Shown piece by piece: positions 7,941 through 16,836 of a DNA stretch of 64,000 nucleotides. Each line of letters starts with the position of its first letter. Position 1 is the first letter of the stretch. The stretch is taken from the NCBI GenBank assembly GCA_965658025.1, contig CBFHQL010000006.1, positions 62,001-126,000 on the forward strand, read 5' to 3'. A model generated the notes under the pieces. That model had not been told where the DNA came from, did not search any database, and saw only the letters and a list, made by a program, of their open reading frames with translations. The translations under genes were made by a program, and so were the position numbers. The stretch comes from UBA3537 sp965658025. Lineage in GTDB: Bacteria; Bacteroidota; Bacteroidia; Flavobacteriales; Flavobacteriaceae.

Positions 7941-9989
7941 ATGAACGCTAACTACAAATTCTTACTTACAGCTTTTGCGTGTTTACAATTATTTTTTTCA
8001 TGCAAAACAGACACAACCTCATCTGACTCAGATGATTTATACATCAATGTCGATACAGAAAACTTTCCGTACATGGTGGAGCAATTTGCCGATCTTAAAA
8101 TTTTACGTTATCAACTACCCGGGTGGGAAAATCTATCCTTGGATGAACAAAAATTGGTGTATTATTTAACCCAAGCGGGGCTTTCTGGACGAGATATTAT
8201 GTGGGATCAAAATTACCGACACAACTTGACCATCCGTGAAGCTTTACAAACTATTTACACAACTTATGATGGCGATAAATCTACTGAAGATTGGAATGCT
8301 TTTGAAATTTATTTAAAACGTGTTTGGTTCAGCAATGGGATTCATCACCACTACAGCAATGCGAAAATAAAACCTGAATTTTCGGCAGAATATTTAAAAA
8401 CATTACTTGATGCCAGTAACGCCACCCTTGAAGGAGAAGCCTTTGATGTGCTGTTCAATGACAAGGATGCAAAAAAAGTTAATCAAGCCAAAGATGTAGA
8501 TAATGTTTTAGCGTCTGCTGTTAATTTTTATGGCCCTAATGTAACGAACAAAGACGTAGAAACATTTTATGCAGCCAAAACTTCGCCAAATCCAGATAAA
8601 CCGCTATCATTTGGTTTAAATTCTCAACTTGTCAAAGAAAACGGAGTACTCAAAGAACGTGTGTACAAATCAGGAGGACTTTATGGAACAGCTATTGACG
8701 AAATTGTCAAATGGTTAAAACTCGCCAAAGGCGTAGCCGAAAACAAAGCACAAGGTGATGCTCTCGGCCTACTGATCGACTATTACAACTCTGGAGATTT
8801 ACAAACTTGGGACGATTACAATGTGGCTTGGACAGCGGCAACAGAAGGTAATATCGACTATATCAATAGTTTTATAGAAGTCTACAACGACCCCTTGGGC
8901 TATAGAGGTTCTTACGAAACCATCGTTCAAATAAAAGATTTCGATATGTCTGCAAAAATGGCTGTACTTTCAGAAAACGCACAGTGGTTTGAAGACAATT
9001 CTCCCCTAATGCCAGAGCACAAAAAGAAAAATGTTGTTGGTGTAAGTTACAAAACCGTAAATGTTGCTGGTGAGGCAGGTGATGCTTCTCCATCTACACC
9101 AATCGGTGTAAATTTACCCAATGCAAACTGGATTCGTGCTGAAGTTGGTAGTAAGTCTGTTTCATTAGGAAACATCATCAATGCGTATAACAACTCTGGA
9201 AGTTCTGGACGATTGAAAGAATTTGTTCATGATGAAGAAGAATATGAACTTGAAAAAAAGTATGGGCAATTAGCCGATAAACTTCATACCGCACTTCACG
9301 AAGTTGTTGGTCATGCTTCAGGGCAATTGAATCCCGGAGTAGGCGAAACAAAGGAAACCCTAAAAAACTATGCCTCTACATTGGAAGAAGGGCGCGCCGA
9401 CTTGGTTGGACTCTACTATCTTTACGATTCAAAACTTCAAGAACTTGGTTTGGTAGAGGATTGGAAAGCTGTGGGTACGGCTGCTTTTGACGGTTATATT
9501 AGAAATGGACTCATGACACAGCTTATTCGATTGGACCTTGGGGACGATGTCGAAGAAGCACACATGCGCAACCGACAATGGGTGAGTGCTTGGGTTTTTG
9601 AAAAAGGCCAAAAAGATAATGTTATTGAAAAAGTAAATAGAGATGGTAAAACGTATTTCAATATTAATGATTACGATAAACTTCACGAGCTCTTTGGACA
9701 ATTATTAAGAGAAACACAGCGCATAAAATCCGAAGGTGATTTTGAAGCTGTCCAAGCATTGGTAGAGGGCTACGGTGTAAAAGTTGATCAAGCCATACAC
9801 GCAGAGGTATTGGAACGTAACAAACAGTTTAAATCTGCGCCTTACGGCGGTTTTGTCAATCCTGTGTTGGAGCCCGTAACCGATGAAAATGGTGAAATAA
9901 CAGCGATTAATGTAAACTATGCAAAAGATTTTGCCAGTCAAATGCTCTACTACGCAAAACAGTACAACTTTTTACCTAATGTAAATTAA
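7941..9989 (+). CDS. Dipeptidyl-peptidase III-like zinc peptidase (M49), lipoprotein
   Basis: Family M49 enzymes remove dipeptides from the N-terminus of oligopeptides. The zinc motif H-E-V-V-G-H is at residues 453-458 and the second motif E-E-G-R-A-D at 482-487, giving ligands His453, His458 and probably Glu483. The N-terminus has a lipoprotein-type signal ending L-F-F-S-C-K, so the enzyme is probably attached to the envelope, unlike the cytosolic eukaryotic enzyme. The 682-residue length fits bacterial M49 proteins. It stands alone, with a terminator hairpin after it. Confidence 0.9.
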   Translation: MNANYKFLLTAFACLQLFFSCKTDTTSSDSDDLYINVDTENFPYMVEQFADLKILRYQLPGWENLSLDEQKLVYYLTQAGLSGRDIMWDQNYRHNLTIREALQTIYTTYDGDKSTEDWNAFEIYLKRVWFSNGIHHHYSNAKIKPEFSAEYLKTLLDASNATLEGEAFDVLFNDKDAKKVNQAKDVDNVLASAVNFYGPNVTNKDVETFYAAKTSPNPDKPLSFGLNSQLVKENGVLKERVYKSGGLYGTAIDEIVKWLKLAKGVAENKAQGDALGLLIDYYNSGDLQTWDDYNVAWTAATEGNIDYINSFIEVYNDPLGYRGSYETIVQIKDFDMSAKMAVLSENAQWFEDNSPLMPEHKKKNVVGVSYKTVNVAGEAGDASPSTPIGVNLPNANWIRAEVGSKSVSLGNIINAYNNSGSSGRLKEFVHDEEEYELEKKYGQLADKLHTALHEVVGHASGQLNPGVGETKETLKNYASTLEEGRADLVGLYYLYDSKLQELGLVEDWKAVGTAAFDGYIRNGLMTQLIRLDLGDDVEEAHMRNRQWVSAWVFEKGQKDNVIEKVNRDGKTYFNINDYDKLHELFGQLLRETQRIKSEGDFEAVQALVEGYGVKVDQAIHAEVLERNKQFKSAPYGGFVNPVLEPVTDENGEITAINVNYAKDFASQMLYYAKQYNFLPNVN

Positions 9990-10016
9990 AGTATAAGTTT
10001 AAAATTTAAAACGTAA

Positions 10017-10049
10017 GGCCACTAATTGAATTCAATAAGTGGCTTTTTT
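10017..10049 (+). terminator. Intrinsic terminator after the M49 peptidase gene
   Basis: GCCACT and AGTGGC enclose the palindrome ATTGAATTCAAT, giving a 12-bp stem interrupted by one A-A mismatch. Six T residues follow. The T-run touches the stop of the convergent small membrane-protein gene. Confidence 0.85.
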
Positions 10050-10236
10050 AGTACCCCAAAAGAAATTTAATCGCGGCAATACCCAAAATAAAACCAATAA
10101 AAATAAGAAGTATCCAAATACTGCCTTTGTAGTATTTTTTATTGAGGGCTGCATCTGTTCTGTATGCCCTAAAAATGATGACCGCAAAAACGATGGCAAA
10201 AAGAATTCCGAAAATTAGTTGTCCTCGACTGAACAT
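10048..10236 (-). CDS. Small two-span membrane protein
   Basis: This 62-residue protein has two hydrophobic segments (about 6-23 and 41-58) split by a charged loop (R-A-Y-R-T-D-A-A-L-N-K-K-Y). Function is unknown. It lies between two plus-strand genes and diverges from the MazG-like gene. Its length and topology are typical of small conserved flavobacterial membrane proteins. Confidence 0.7.
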   Translation of the reverse strand: MFSRGQLIFGILFAIVFAVIIFRAYRTDAALNKKYYKGSIWILLIFIGFILGIAAIKFLLGY

Positions 10237-10292
10237 ATTTCTGTATTTTTAGATTTGAATTCTTTTTCAAAATTACAAAAAAATAAAGATAG

Positions 10293-10679
10293 ATGAAAAA
10301 CAAAATAAAAGCGGTACAACGTTTTCATGAGGCCTTTAAAATTGGCTATAGAACTTCCCCCAAAGCCAATTTGGGTGCTGCAAAAAACCAACTCCGATTT
10401 GACTTGATGAAAGAAGAAAACGAAGAATATTTTGAAGCGGCACAAAACAATGATTTAGTTGAGGTGGCTGATGCTTTGGGCGATATGTTATACATTCTAT
10501 GTGGTACCATCATCGAGCATGGGATGCAACACAAAATTGAAGCCGTTTTTGATGAAATCCAACGCAGTAATATGAGTAAACTTGGTCCAGATGGGCAACC
10601 CATTTACAGAGCAGACGGTAAGGTGTTGAAAGGGCCAAATTATTTCAAGCCCAATATTGACGCTATCCTAAATCAATAA
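10293..10679 (+). CDS. MazG-like / phosphoribosyl-ATP pyrophosphohydrolase-like protein
   Basis: The 128-residue protein has the all-alpha NTP pyrophosphohydrolase pattern: E-E-N-E-E-Y near residues 41-46 and E-V-A-D-A-L-G-D-M near 57-65, matching the EExxE...ExxD metal-binding arrangement. Such enzymes hydrolyse nucleoside triphosphates to monophosphates and may clean the nucleotide pool. Substrate is unknown. It converges on ilvE with a 2-base gap. Confidence 0.85.
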   Translation: MKNKIKAVQRFHEAFKIGYRTSPKANLGAAKNQLRFDLMKEENEEYFEAAQNNDLVEVADALGDMLYILCGTIIEHGMQHKIEAVFDEIQRSNMSKLGPDGQPIYRADGKVLKGPNYFKPNIDAILNQ

Positions 10680-10681
10680 CA

Positions 10682-11734
10682 TTAAACCTTGTAGCGCCAC
10701 CCAAAAGGATCTGGTGCATTATTGGTTTGAATGGAGGTAATTCGGTCTTTTAGACGTGTAGCATATGAAGTTTCAAGCTTTGGAAGGTCATAATCTTGAT
10801 CTCTAAAGCCAAACGAGGAAATAGGAGATATGACTGCTGCAGTACCAGCACCAAACATTTCTTTTAAAGTTCCATTTTTGGAAGCATCGATGACTTCTGA
10901 AACGGTAAATTTGCGGACTTCGACAGGAATTCCCTCGGCTTTTGCAATTTCAATAATACTTTTGCGCGTGACACCATCCAAAATTCGGTCGCTTGTTGGC
11001 CCTGTAATAAGGGTGTCATTGATACGAATAAAAATATTCATCGCACCAGCTTCTTCAATATATTCATGCGTATTGTCGTCGGTCCAAATGACTTGATTGT
11101 AACCTTTTTCAATAGCTAATTGTGTAGGATAAAATTGCCCAGCATAGTTTCCACCAGCTTTGGCAAATCCAACACCACCATTGGCTGATCTCGAATATTG
11201 TTCTTCAATAAGCACACTAACTTTTCCAGAAAAATATGGACCTGATGGTGCAGTTGCAATCAGAAAACGATAGCCGTCGGCGGGTGAGGCATGAAAACCT
11301 TCACCAGTTGCAAAAATAATAGGACGAATGTATAATGAGCTTCCTGCTGTTGTCGGAATCCAGTCGTTATCAACCTTGAGAAGGGCTTTTAACCCTTCAA
11401 AAAACACCTCTTCAGGCAACTCAGGTATGGCCAATCGCTTGGCCGATTTATTTAATCGTTTAAAATTTTCATCTGGACGAAACAACCATGTTGTGGCGTC
11501 CTTGTCTTTGTAGGCCTTCATACCCTCAAAAATGGATTGACCATAATGGAAAATTTTTGCGGATGGCATGAGCGAGATTTCTTGGAAAGGAATAATTTCA
11601 GGTTGACCCCAAGCACCATTTTTAAAGTCGCAAACAAGCATATGGTCTGAAAATACACTGCCAAATCCTAAATTATTAAAATCAACAGTACTGAGTTTTG
11701 ATTGCGCAATCGTTGTGGTCTTTATTGGGTTCAT
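10682..11734 (-). CDS. ilvE: Branched-chain amino-acid aminotransferase
   Basis: IlvE is a PLP-dependent fold-IV aminotransferase that interconverts Leu/Ile/Val and their 2-oxo acids. The 350-residue length matches the longer BCAT type. Recognisable parts are the catalytic lysine in FAKAGGNYAG, the EEAGAMNIF strand, and the TGPTSDRILDGVTRKSI cofactor-phosphate region. It is a single gene read from a divergent intergenic region with a TAAATTTG box. Confidence 0.96.
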   Translation of the reverse strand: MNPIKTTTIAQSKLSTVDFNNLGFGSVFSDHMLVCDFKNGAWGQPEIIPFQEISLMPSAKIFHYGQSIFEGMKAYKDKDATTWLFRPDENFKRLNKSAKRLAIPELPEEVFFEGLKALLKVDNDWIPTTAGSSLYIRPIIFATGEGFHASPADGYRFLIATAPSGPYFSGKVSVLIEEQYSRSANGGVGFAKAGGNYAGQFYPTQLAIEKGYNQVIWTDDNTHEYIEEAGAMNIFIRINDTLITGPTSDRILDGVTRKSIIEIAKAEGIPVEVRKFTVSEVIDASKNGTLKEMFGAGTAAVISPISSFGFRDQDYDLPKLETSYATRLKDRITSIQTNNAPDPFGWRYKV

Positions 11735-11751
11735 TCTTTTGTATTTCTATT

Positions 11752-11759
11752 CAAATTTA
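11752..11759 (-). promoter_or_regulatory. -7 promoter box before ilvE
   Basis: Minus-strand TAAATTTG matches TAnnTTTG and lies 17 bases before the ilvE start. No clear -33 element is visible. Confidence 0.4.
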
Positions 11760-11811
11760 TCACAAAATTACTAAAATAACGGCTATTGTTACATACATTA
11801 TTAAAAGTTAT

Positions 11812-11819
11812 TATCTTTA
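11812..11819 (+). promoter_or_regulatory. Possible -7 box before the DUF4920 gene
   Basis: TATCTTTA differs from TAnnTTTG in the last base. A TTG at 11786-11788 lies 23 bases upstream, slightly farther than usual. It would drive the DUF4920-mnmD pair. Confidence 0.35.
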
Positions 11820-11843
11820 GGTTTTTATTGAACTTATTTCAAC

Positions 11844-12332
11844 ATGAGAAACCATCTTTTACTCCTATTAGCATTTCTTTTCTTTATCAATTGTAAAGAA
11901 AAACAACAGCGTCGTGTGCCGGTGCAAGTCCAATCCAAAACCTATAATTTGTATGGTACAGCATTTCAAACTGATTCAATAACAACGCTTAGTGAACTAT
12001 CAAAACGCATCCAGAGTAAAGGCGATACACTGCAATTGACGCTTAGCGGAACGATTAAAGAAGTGTGCACGAAAAAAGGGTGTTGGATGACCTTGACGAT
12101 GCCCGATGAAAGTGATTTGATGGTACGTTTTAAAGATTATGGTTTTTTTGTTCCATTGGATGCTCAGGGCGAGGTTCTCATCAATGGAAAAGCATTTATT
12201 TCTGAAACTTCAGTTGAAGATTTACGTCATTATGCCGAAGATGCAGGGGCATCCAAAGAAGAAATTGCCGCTATTACAACCCCTAAAGTTTCATATAATT
12301 TTGAAGCTGATGGTGTTTTGATTCTACAATAA
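11844..12332 (+). CDS. DUF4920 family lipoprotein
   Basis: The 162-residue protein has a lipoprotein signal ending F-F-I-N-C-K. The body carries the DUF4920 core: Y-G-T-A-F, a G-T-I-K-E-V-C-T-K-K-G-C-W-M-T-L strand with two cysteines, and a later K-D-Y-G-F-F-V-P. This OB-like domain is found in secreted Bacteroidota proteins of unknown role; the paired cysteines could bind metal or form a disulfide. It is followed 7 bases later by mnmD. Confidence 0.85.
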   Translation: MRNHLLLLLAFLFFINCKEKQQRRVPVQVQSKTYNLYGTAFQTDSITTLSELSKRIQSKGDTLQLTLSGTIKEVCTKKGCWMTLTMPDESDLMVRFKDYGFFVPLDAQGEVLINGKAFISETSVEDLRHYAEDAGASKEEIAAITTPKVSYNFEADGVLILQ

Positions 12333-12339
12333 TCGTCAA

Positions 12340-13014
12340 GTGAAACGTTCCATCATCACTACGGCAGACGGTTCAAAGACCATTCAAATCGAAGATTGGG
12401 GCGAGCAATACCATTCCATACATGGCGCATTGCAAGAAGCAAAACACGTTTATATTGACATGGGGTTGCACGAGTTTATCAATCGTCACCCACAACAAAA
12501 ACAACTCTCTATCTTAGAAATTGGTTTCGGTACTGGGCTAAACGCCTTGCTCACTGCAACGGATAACTTGACCTCAAAAACCATGATAACATACCATGGC
12601 ATCGAGGCCTATCCTGTTTCTGATGAAGAATTAAAAGCACTTGATTACGATACATTAGTTTCATCAAGCAGTCAGATTTTTGATCAACTTCATAACACAT
12701 CATGGGGTGTTGAGCATAAAATTTCAACTAATTTCACTCTTGTAAAGCGACAAGAGTTTTTTTCTGATTTAGAAGATGTTAATGCTTTTGATATTGTCTA
12801 TTTTGATGCTTTTGGCCCTCGCGTACAACCCGAACTTTGGACTACTCCTATTTTCAAATGTATGTACAGAGCCATGCGCCCTCAGGGGATTTTAGTCACT
12901 TATTCGGCCAAAGGTAGTGTCCGTCGTGCGTTGCAACAAGTAGGATTTTCAGTCGAACGTTTACCAGGACCTCCAGGTAAAAGAGAGATGTTACGCGCAA
13001 CAATAATTAGCTAA
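12340..13014 (+). CDS. mnmD: tRNA U34 5-aminomethyl-2-thiouridine methyltransferase MnmD
   Basis: MnmD methylates the nm5 group of the wobble uridine to mnm5 with S-adenosylmethionine. It equals the MnmC2 half of E. coli MnmC, and stand-alone forms are usual outside proteobacteria. The SAM-binding loop is ILEIGFGTGLNALLT; FDIVYFDAFGPRVQPELW and VTYSAKGSVRRAL are family hallmarks. The start is GTG. No oxidase (MnmC1) partner is adjacent. It follows the DUF4920 gene, probably in one transcript. Confidence 0.9.
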   Translation: MKRSIITTADGSKTIQIEDWGEQYHSIHGALQEAKHVYIDMGLHEFINRHPQQKQLSILEIGFGTGLNALLTATDNLTSKTMITYHGIEAYPVSDEELKALDYDTLVSSSSQIFDQLHNTSWGVEHKISTNFTLVKRQEFFSDLEDVNAFDIVYFDAFGPRVQPELWTTPIFKCMYRAMRPQGILVTYSAKGSVRRALQQVGFSVERLPGPPGKREMLRATIIS

Positions 13015-13117
13015 ATTCCGTTAACTTTTAGCAGTTTTTCACATCTAATAAGCATAAATAATTGTTAAACCTCTTTTTTTAACACATCAGAGCGATTGGA
13101 TTCGATAATTTTGGCCA

Positions 13118-14032
13118 ATGGCGACAACAGTTCTCATTACGGGCGCAACAGGTTTAGTGGGTAAAGCACTCACTCAACTCCTTTTGAGTAAAGGATACGC
13201 CATTCATGTTTTGACGACTCAAAAGACGTTGGTGCATTCAAACAAAAACCTTCAATACTTTCATTGGAATCCTCAAAAAAATGAAATGGATACTTCTTGT
13301 TTTGAAGGAGTCGAAGTGGTAATTAACCTTGCCGGATCATCGATTGCACAACGTTGGACCAAATCCGCTAAAGCGTCTATACGCAACAGCCGAATACAAT
13401 CGTTACAGGTTTTATCAAAAGCCATTAAAGAAGGTAATTTTCCTGTAAAACAATTGATTTCTGCTAGTGCTGTTGGTATATATTCGGATTCAAAAACAAA
13501 CTACTATGAGGAAGAACATGTATCTACAGACGACTCTTCATTTTTAAGCACTGTTGTTAGCGCATGGGAGTCTGCAACAACTCAGTTTCAGGAAATGGGC
13601 ATCAAAACAACACTACTGAGAATAGGAATCGTATTGGATGCCAACGGTGGTGCGTTGCCAAAAATTAAAGCCCCTATTGAAAAGTATTGTGGTGCGGTTT
13701 TGGGCTCTGGAGAACAATGGCAATCTTGGATTCACATCGATGATTTAGTGGCCATATTTGCGCATGCTTTGGAGTTTAAATTAGAAGGAGTATTCAACGC
13801 TGTAGCCCCAAACCCAGTGCAACAGACCGAATTGACTAAAACCATTGCTCAGGTGCTCAAAAGACCAATATTTCTTCCTAACGTTCCAGAATTTGCACTC
13901 AAACTTCTGTTAGGTGAAATGAGTGCTGTAGTCCTTGAAAGTCAGCGTGTTTGCTCCAAAAAAATCCAAAATACAGGGTTTAAATTCAATTATCACGAAT
14001 TGTCTGCAGCACTCAAAAACCTTTTGAATTAG
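13118..14032 (+). CDS. TIGR01777 family SDR epimerase (YfcH-like)
   Basis: This 304-residue extended short-chain dehydrogenase has the nucleotide-binding ITGATGLVGKAL at residues 6-17, an INLAGSSIAQRW segment typical of TIGR01777, and a later SASAVGIYSD strand. The C-terminal DUF1731-like part begins near P-V-Q-Q-T-E-L. Substrate is unknown. A TAATTTTG box at 13106-13113 ends only 5 bases before the ATG, so the mRNA could be nearly leaderless if that box is used. Confidence 0.88.
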   Translation: MATTVLITGATGLVGKALTQLLLSKGYAIHVLTTQKTLVHSNKNLQYFHWNPQKNEMDTSCFEGVEVVINLAGSSIAQRWTKSAKASIRNSRIQSLQVLSKAIKEGNFPVKQLISASAVGIYSDSKTNYYEEEHVSTDDSSFLSTVVSAWESATTQFQEMGIKTTLLRIGIVLDANGGALPKIKAPIEKYCGAVLGSGEQWQSWIHIDDLVAIFAHALEFKLEGVFNAVAPNPVQQTELTKTIAQVLKRPIFLPNVPEFALKLLLGEMSAVVLESQRVCSKKIQNTGFKFNYHELSAALKNLLN

Positions 14033-14083
14033 AGTTATCCTACAGTCTCTAACAAATTTTTTAATTTTTTTTCGTGACATTAT

Positions 14084-14113
14084 GACATTTTATGTAGAAT
14101 GGCAGTACTTTTG
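14084..14113 (+). promoter_or_regulatory. Promoter of grpE-dnaJ
   Basis: TACTTTTG at 14106-14113 is a TAnnTTTG box with a GACA element about 18 bases upstream. Its place downstream of an in-frame ATG at 14099 rules that ATG out for this transcript and supports the grpE start at 14147. No CIRCE element is seen. Confidence 0.5.
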
Positions 14114-14146
14114 CCATCTATAAAAAAATATTTAATCTCTTTAAAG

Positions 14147-14665
14147 ATGACCAAAAAGGCAACAAAGCAAAAGGCGAATAAAGAAGAAGAACAAAAAGCA
14201 CCAGAAGTTAAACTTTCTGTTGAAGACCAGCTTAAGGAAGAATTAGCTCAAGAGAAAGACAAATTTTTACGGTTGTTTGCAGAATTTGAGAACTACAAGC
14301 GCCGTACTTCAAAAGAACGTGTCGAGTTATTTTCTACAGCAAGTCAAGACGTCATTCAGGCGCTTTTGCCTGTTTTGGACGATTTTGACCGTGCCATATT
14401 AGAAATTTCAAAACACGAAGAATCAGAACTCTCCAAAGGCGTGGAATTGATTCAAAATAAACTCAATAGCACCTTACAGCAAAAAGGGCTTAGCGTGATA
14501 GAAGTGCAGAAAGGAGATGAGTTTAATGCCGATCATCATGAAGCAGTAACCCAAATTCCTGCACCAAGTGAAGATTTAAAAGGAAAAGTAATTGATGTGA
14601 TAGAACAGGGCTACAAACTTGGAGAAAAGGTGATTCGTTTTCCAAAAGTAGTCATCGGACAATAA
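14147..14665 (+). CDS. grpE: Nucleotide exchange factor GrpE
   Basis: GrpE releases ADP from DnaK and so drives the chaperone cycle. The chosen start gives 172 residues beginning M-T-K-K-A; the frame extends to 14099 but that ATG overlaps the promoter. A charged, coiled-coil N-terminal half contains the hallmark F-A-E-F-E-N-Y-K-R-R. The C-terminal beta-wing has F-N-A-D-H-H-E-A-V and ends GYKLGEKVIRFPKVVI. dnaJ follows 18 bases later, but dnaK is not nearby. Confidence 0.96.
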   Translation: MTKKATKQKANKEEEQKAPEVKLSVEDQLKEELAQEKDKFLRLFAEFENYKRRTSKERVELFSTASQDVIQALLPVLDDFDRAILEISKHEESELSKGVELIQNKLNSTLQQKGLSVIEVQKGDEFNADHHEAVTQIPAPSEDLKGKVIDVIEQGYKLGEKVIRFPKVVIGQ

Positions 14666-14683
14666 TAAAAAAACCATTTATAT

Positions 14684-15799
14684 ATGGCAAAGCAGGATTA
14701 TTATGAAGTATTGGGGGTGAGCAAAAATGCCTCCGCAGCAGAAATAAAGAAAGCCTACAGAAAAATGGCGATCAAATACCATCCGGACAAAAATCCAGAT
14801 GATAAATCGGCTGAAGAAAAATTTAAAATTGCAGCAGAGGCCTACGAAGTTTTAAGTAATCCTGACAAAAAGGCGCGTTACGATCAATTTGGCCATCAGG
14901 CCTTTGAAGGTGCTGGTGGATTTGGTGGTGGTTCCATGAATATGGACGATATTTTTAGTCAATTTGGTGATATTTTTGGCAGTGCTTTTGGCGGTGGAGG
15001 ATTTGGAGGATTTGGCGGTCAACGCCAAAGAACTGCTCGAGGAAGCAATCTAAGAATTCGTGTTAAACTTACACTTGAAGAAATTGCCAATGGTGTAGAG
15101 AAAAAAGTAAAAGTAAAGCGAAAAAAACAGGCCAAAGGGGTTACGTATAAAACTTGTAGCACATGTAATGGTACAGGGCAAGTCACCCGCATTACAAATA
15201 CCATTTTGGGACGCATGCAAACAGCTTCACCATGTACTGCTTGTGGTGGATCTGGGCAGATGATTGATCACCGCCCGGCCAATGCCGATGCCAATGGATT
15301 TGTGGTGGAAGAAGAAACTGTTTCTATCAAAATTCCTGCAGGGGTACAAGATGGGATGCAACTTAAAGTTTCGGGCAAAGGAAATGCGGCTCCTGGCAAT
15401 GGGATTTCAGGAGATTTATTGGTGGCTATCTCAGAGGAGGCGCACCCAAAATTACAACGTGAAGGCGATAATTTACATTATGATTTGTATGTAAGTCTTC
15501 CAGATGCTGTTTTAGGTTCTTCCGTCGAAATTGATACCGTAACAGGAAAAGTACGCCTCAAAATTGAAGCTGGTGTACAATCGGGCAAAATACTGCGCTT
15601 GCGCGGAAAAGGGATTCCAAACATCAATGGATACAGTAAAGGCGATTTGTTGGTGCATATCAATGTATGGACCCCCAAAACTTTGGATAAAGAGCAAAAG
15701 GCATTTTTTGAAAAAATGCGTACCAATGAGCACTTTGAACCCAAACCAGAGCAATCCGATAAATCCTTTTTTGAAAAGGTTAAGGATATGTTTTCTTAG
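14684..15799 (+). CDS. dnaJ: Chaperone DnaJ with one zinc centre
   Basis: DnaJ delivers substrates to DnaK and stimulates its ATPase. The J domain (1-70) has the HPDKN motif and is followed by a G/F-rich linker. The cysteine-rich domain holds only two CXXCXGXG motifs (Cys158/161 and Cys184/187) where the classic form has four. Their spacing matches motifs II and III, so zinc centre 2 is kept and centre 1 is lost. The rest is the normal two-part substrate-binding domain; total length is 371. From memory, other flavobacterial DnaJ proteins share this loss. Confidence 0.96.
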   Translation: MAKQDYYEVLGVSKNASAAEIKKAYRKMAIKYHPDKNPDDKSAEEKFKIAAEAYEVLSNPDKKARYDQFGHQAFEGAGGFGGGSMNMDDIFSQFGDIFGSAFGGGGFGGFGGQRQRTARGSNLRIRVKLTLEEIANGVEKKVKVKRKKQAKGVTYKTCSTCNGTGQVTRITNTILGRMQTASPCTACGGSGQMIDHRPANADANGFVVEEETVSIKIPAGVQDGMQLKVSGKGNAAPGNGISGDLLVAISEEAHPKLQREGDNLHYDLYVSLPDAVLGSSVEIDTVTGKVRLKIEAGVQSGKILRLRGKGIPNINGYSKGDLLVHINVWTPKTLDKEQKAFFEKMRTNEHFEPKPEQSDKSFFEKVKDMFS

Positions 15800-15845
15800 C
15801 AGAGATTTATTTTCTTGAGTCGAGGGTGCAATCTTTGACAAATTT

Positions 15846-15902
15846 TTTTAGATTTACAGTGTAACGAAAAGCGCTGCAGCACAACTTATAGTAAATCTAA
15901 AA
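15846..15902. repeat. 12-bp perfect inverted repeat before the ABC transporter
   Basis: TTTTAGATTTAC at 15846-15857 is repeated inverted as GTAAATCTAAAA at 15891-15902 with a 33-base spacer containing the palindrome GCTGCAGC. The right arm ends 5 bases before the ATG of the next gene. It could be an operator for a dimeric repressor or an mRNA hairpin next to the start codon. Confidence 0.6.
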
Positions 15903-15907
15903 TATAT

Positions 15908-16834
15908 ATGAGTACACTCTTAGAAGCAAATAATATTTCTAAAAATTTTGGTGAATTCCAAGCACTTTCTGAAGTTTCCATTCAAGTACCAAAAGGTAGT
16001 ATTTTTGGACTTTTAGGGCCAAATGGCGCTGGAAAGACAACCCTAATACGCATCATCAATCAAATCACAATGCCTGATGCAGGTCAGGTAATTTTGGATG
16101 GTGAATCCTTAAATCCGAAGCATATTCAAAACATTGGGTATTTGCCGGAAGAACGCGGACTCTACAAGTCCATGAAAGTAGGCGAGCAGGCCTTGTATTT
16201 GGCTCAGCTCAAAGGGCTTTCCTACAAAGAGGCCAAAAAACGACTAAATCATTGGTTTGAGAAATTTGAAATTGGACATTGGTGGGACAAAAAAATTCAA
16301 GAATTGTCCAAAGGAATGGCACAAAAAATACAATTTATTGTAACGGTTTTACACCAACCCAAATTACTCATTTTTGATGAGCCCTTTTCGGGCTTTGATC
16401 CCATCAATGCAAACCTAATCAAAGATGAAATTTTGCAACTCAGAAATGAAGGTGCTACAGTGATTTTTTCAACACACCGTATGGAATCTGTAGAAGAACT
16501 ATGTGACCATATTGCCCTCATTCATCAATCCAAAAAAATCTTAGAAGGCAACCTAAATGATATAAAAAGAACACACAAAACAAATACATTCGAAGTTGGT
16601 TTACATGCTCAAGACTTGGTTCAATTAGAAAAAGAAATTGGCAGTCATTTTAAATATTCAAAAGCAGATTTCAAATCTTTGGAAGATGATTTGAAATTAA
16701 ACATTGAGTTGGGCTCAACTGATAGTCCTAGTGATTTGTTGGCCTTTTTAAACAAAAGCGCACAAATCAATCATTTTGTGGAGGTCATTCCAAATGCGAA
16801 TGACATTTTTATTCAAACCGTCAAAAGCAACTAA
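15908..16834 (+). CDS. ABC transporter ATP-binding protein (NatA-like)
   Basis: The 308-residue ATPase has Walker A GPNGAGKTTL (about residues 38-47), a signature-like LSKGMAQKIQ in place of LSGGQ, Walker B LLIFDEPFSGFDP, and the H-loop STHRM. The C-terminal extension (about 220-308) is typical of the NatA/DUF4162 subgroup. It pairs with the ABC-2 permease two bases downstream as an exporter, possibly of sodium or a small toxic compound. The substrate is not shown by the sequence. Confidence 0.92.
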   Translation: MSTLLEANNISKNFGEFQALSEVSIQVPKGSIFGLLGPNGAGKTTLIRIINQITMPDAGQVILDGESLNPKHIQNIGYLPEERGLYKSMKVGEQALYLAQLKGLSYKEAKKRLNHWFEKFEIGHWWDKKIQELSKGMAQKIQFIVTVLHQPKLLIFDEPFSGFDPINANLIKDEILQLRNEGATVIFSTHRMESVEELCDHIALIHQSKKILEGNLNDIKRTHKTNTFEVGLHAQDLVQLEKEIGSHFKYSKADFKSLEDDLKLNIELGSTDSPSDLLAFLNKSAQINHFVEVIPNANDIFIQTVKSN

Positions 16835-16836
16835 TT

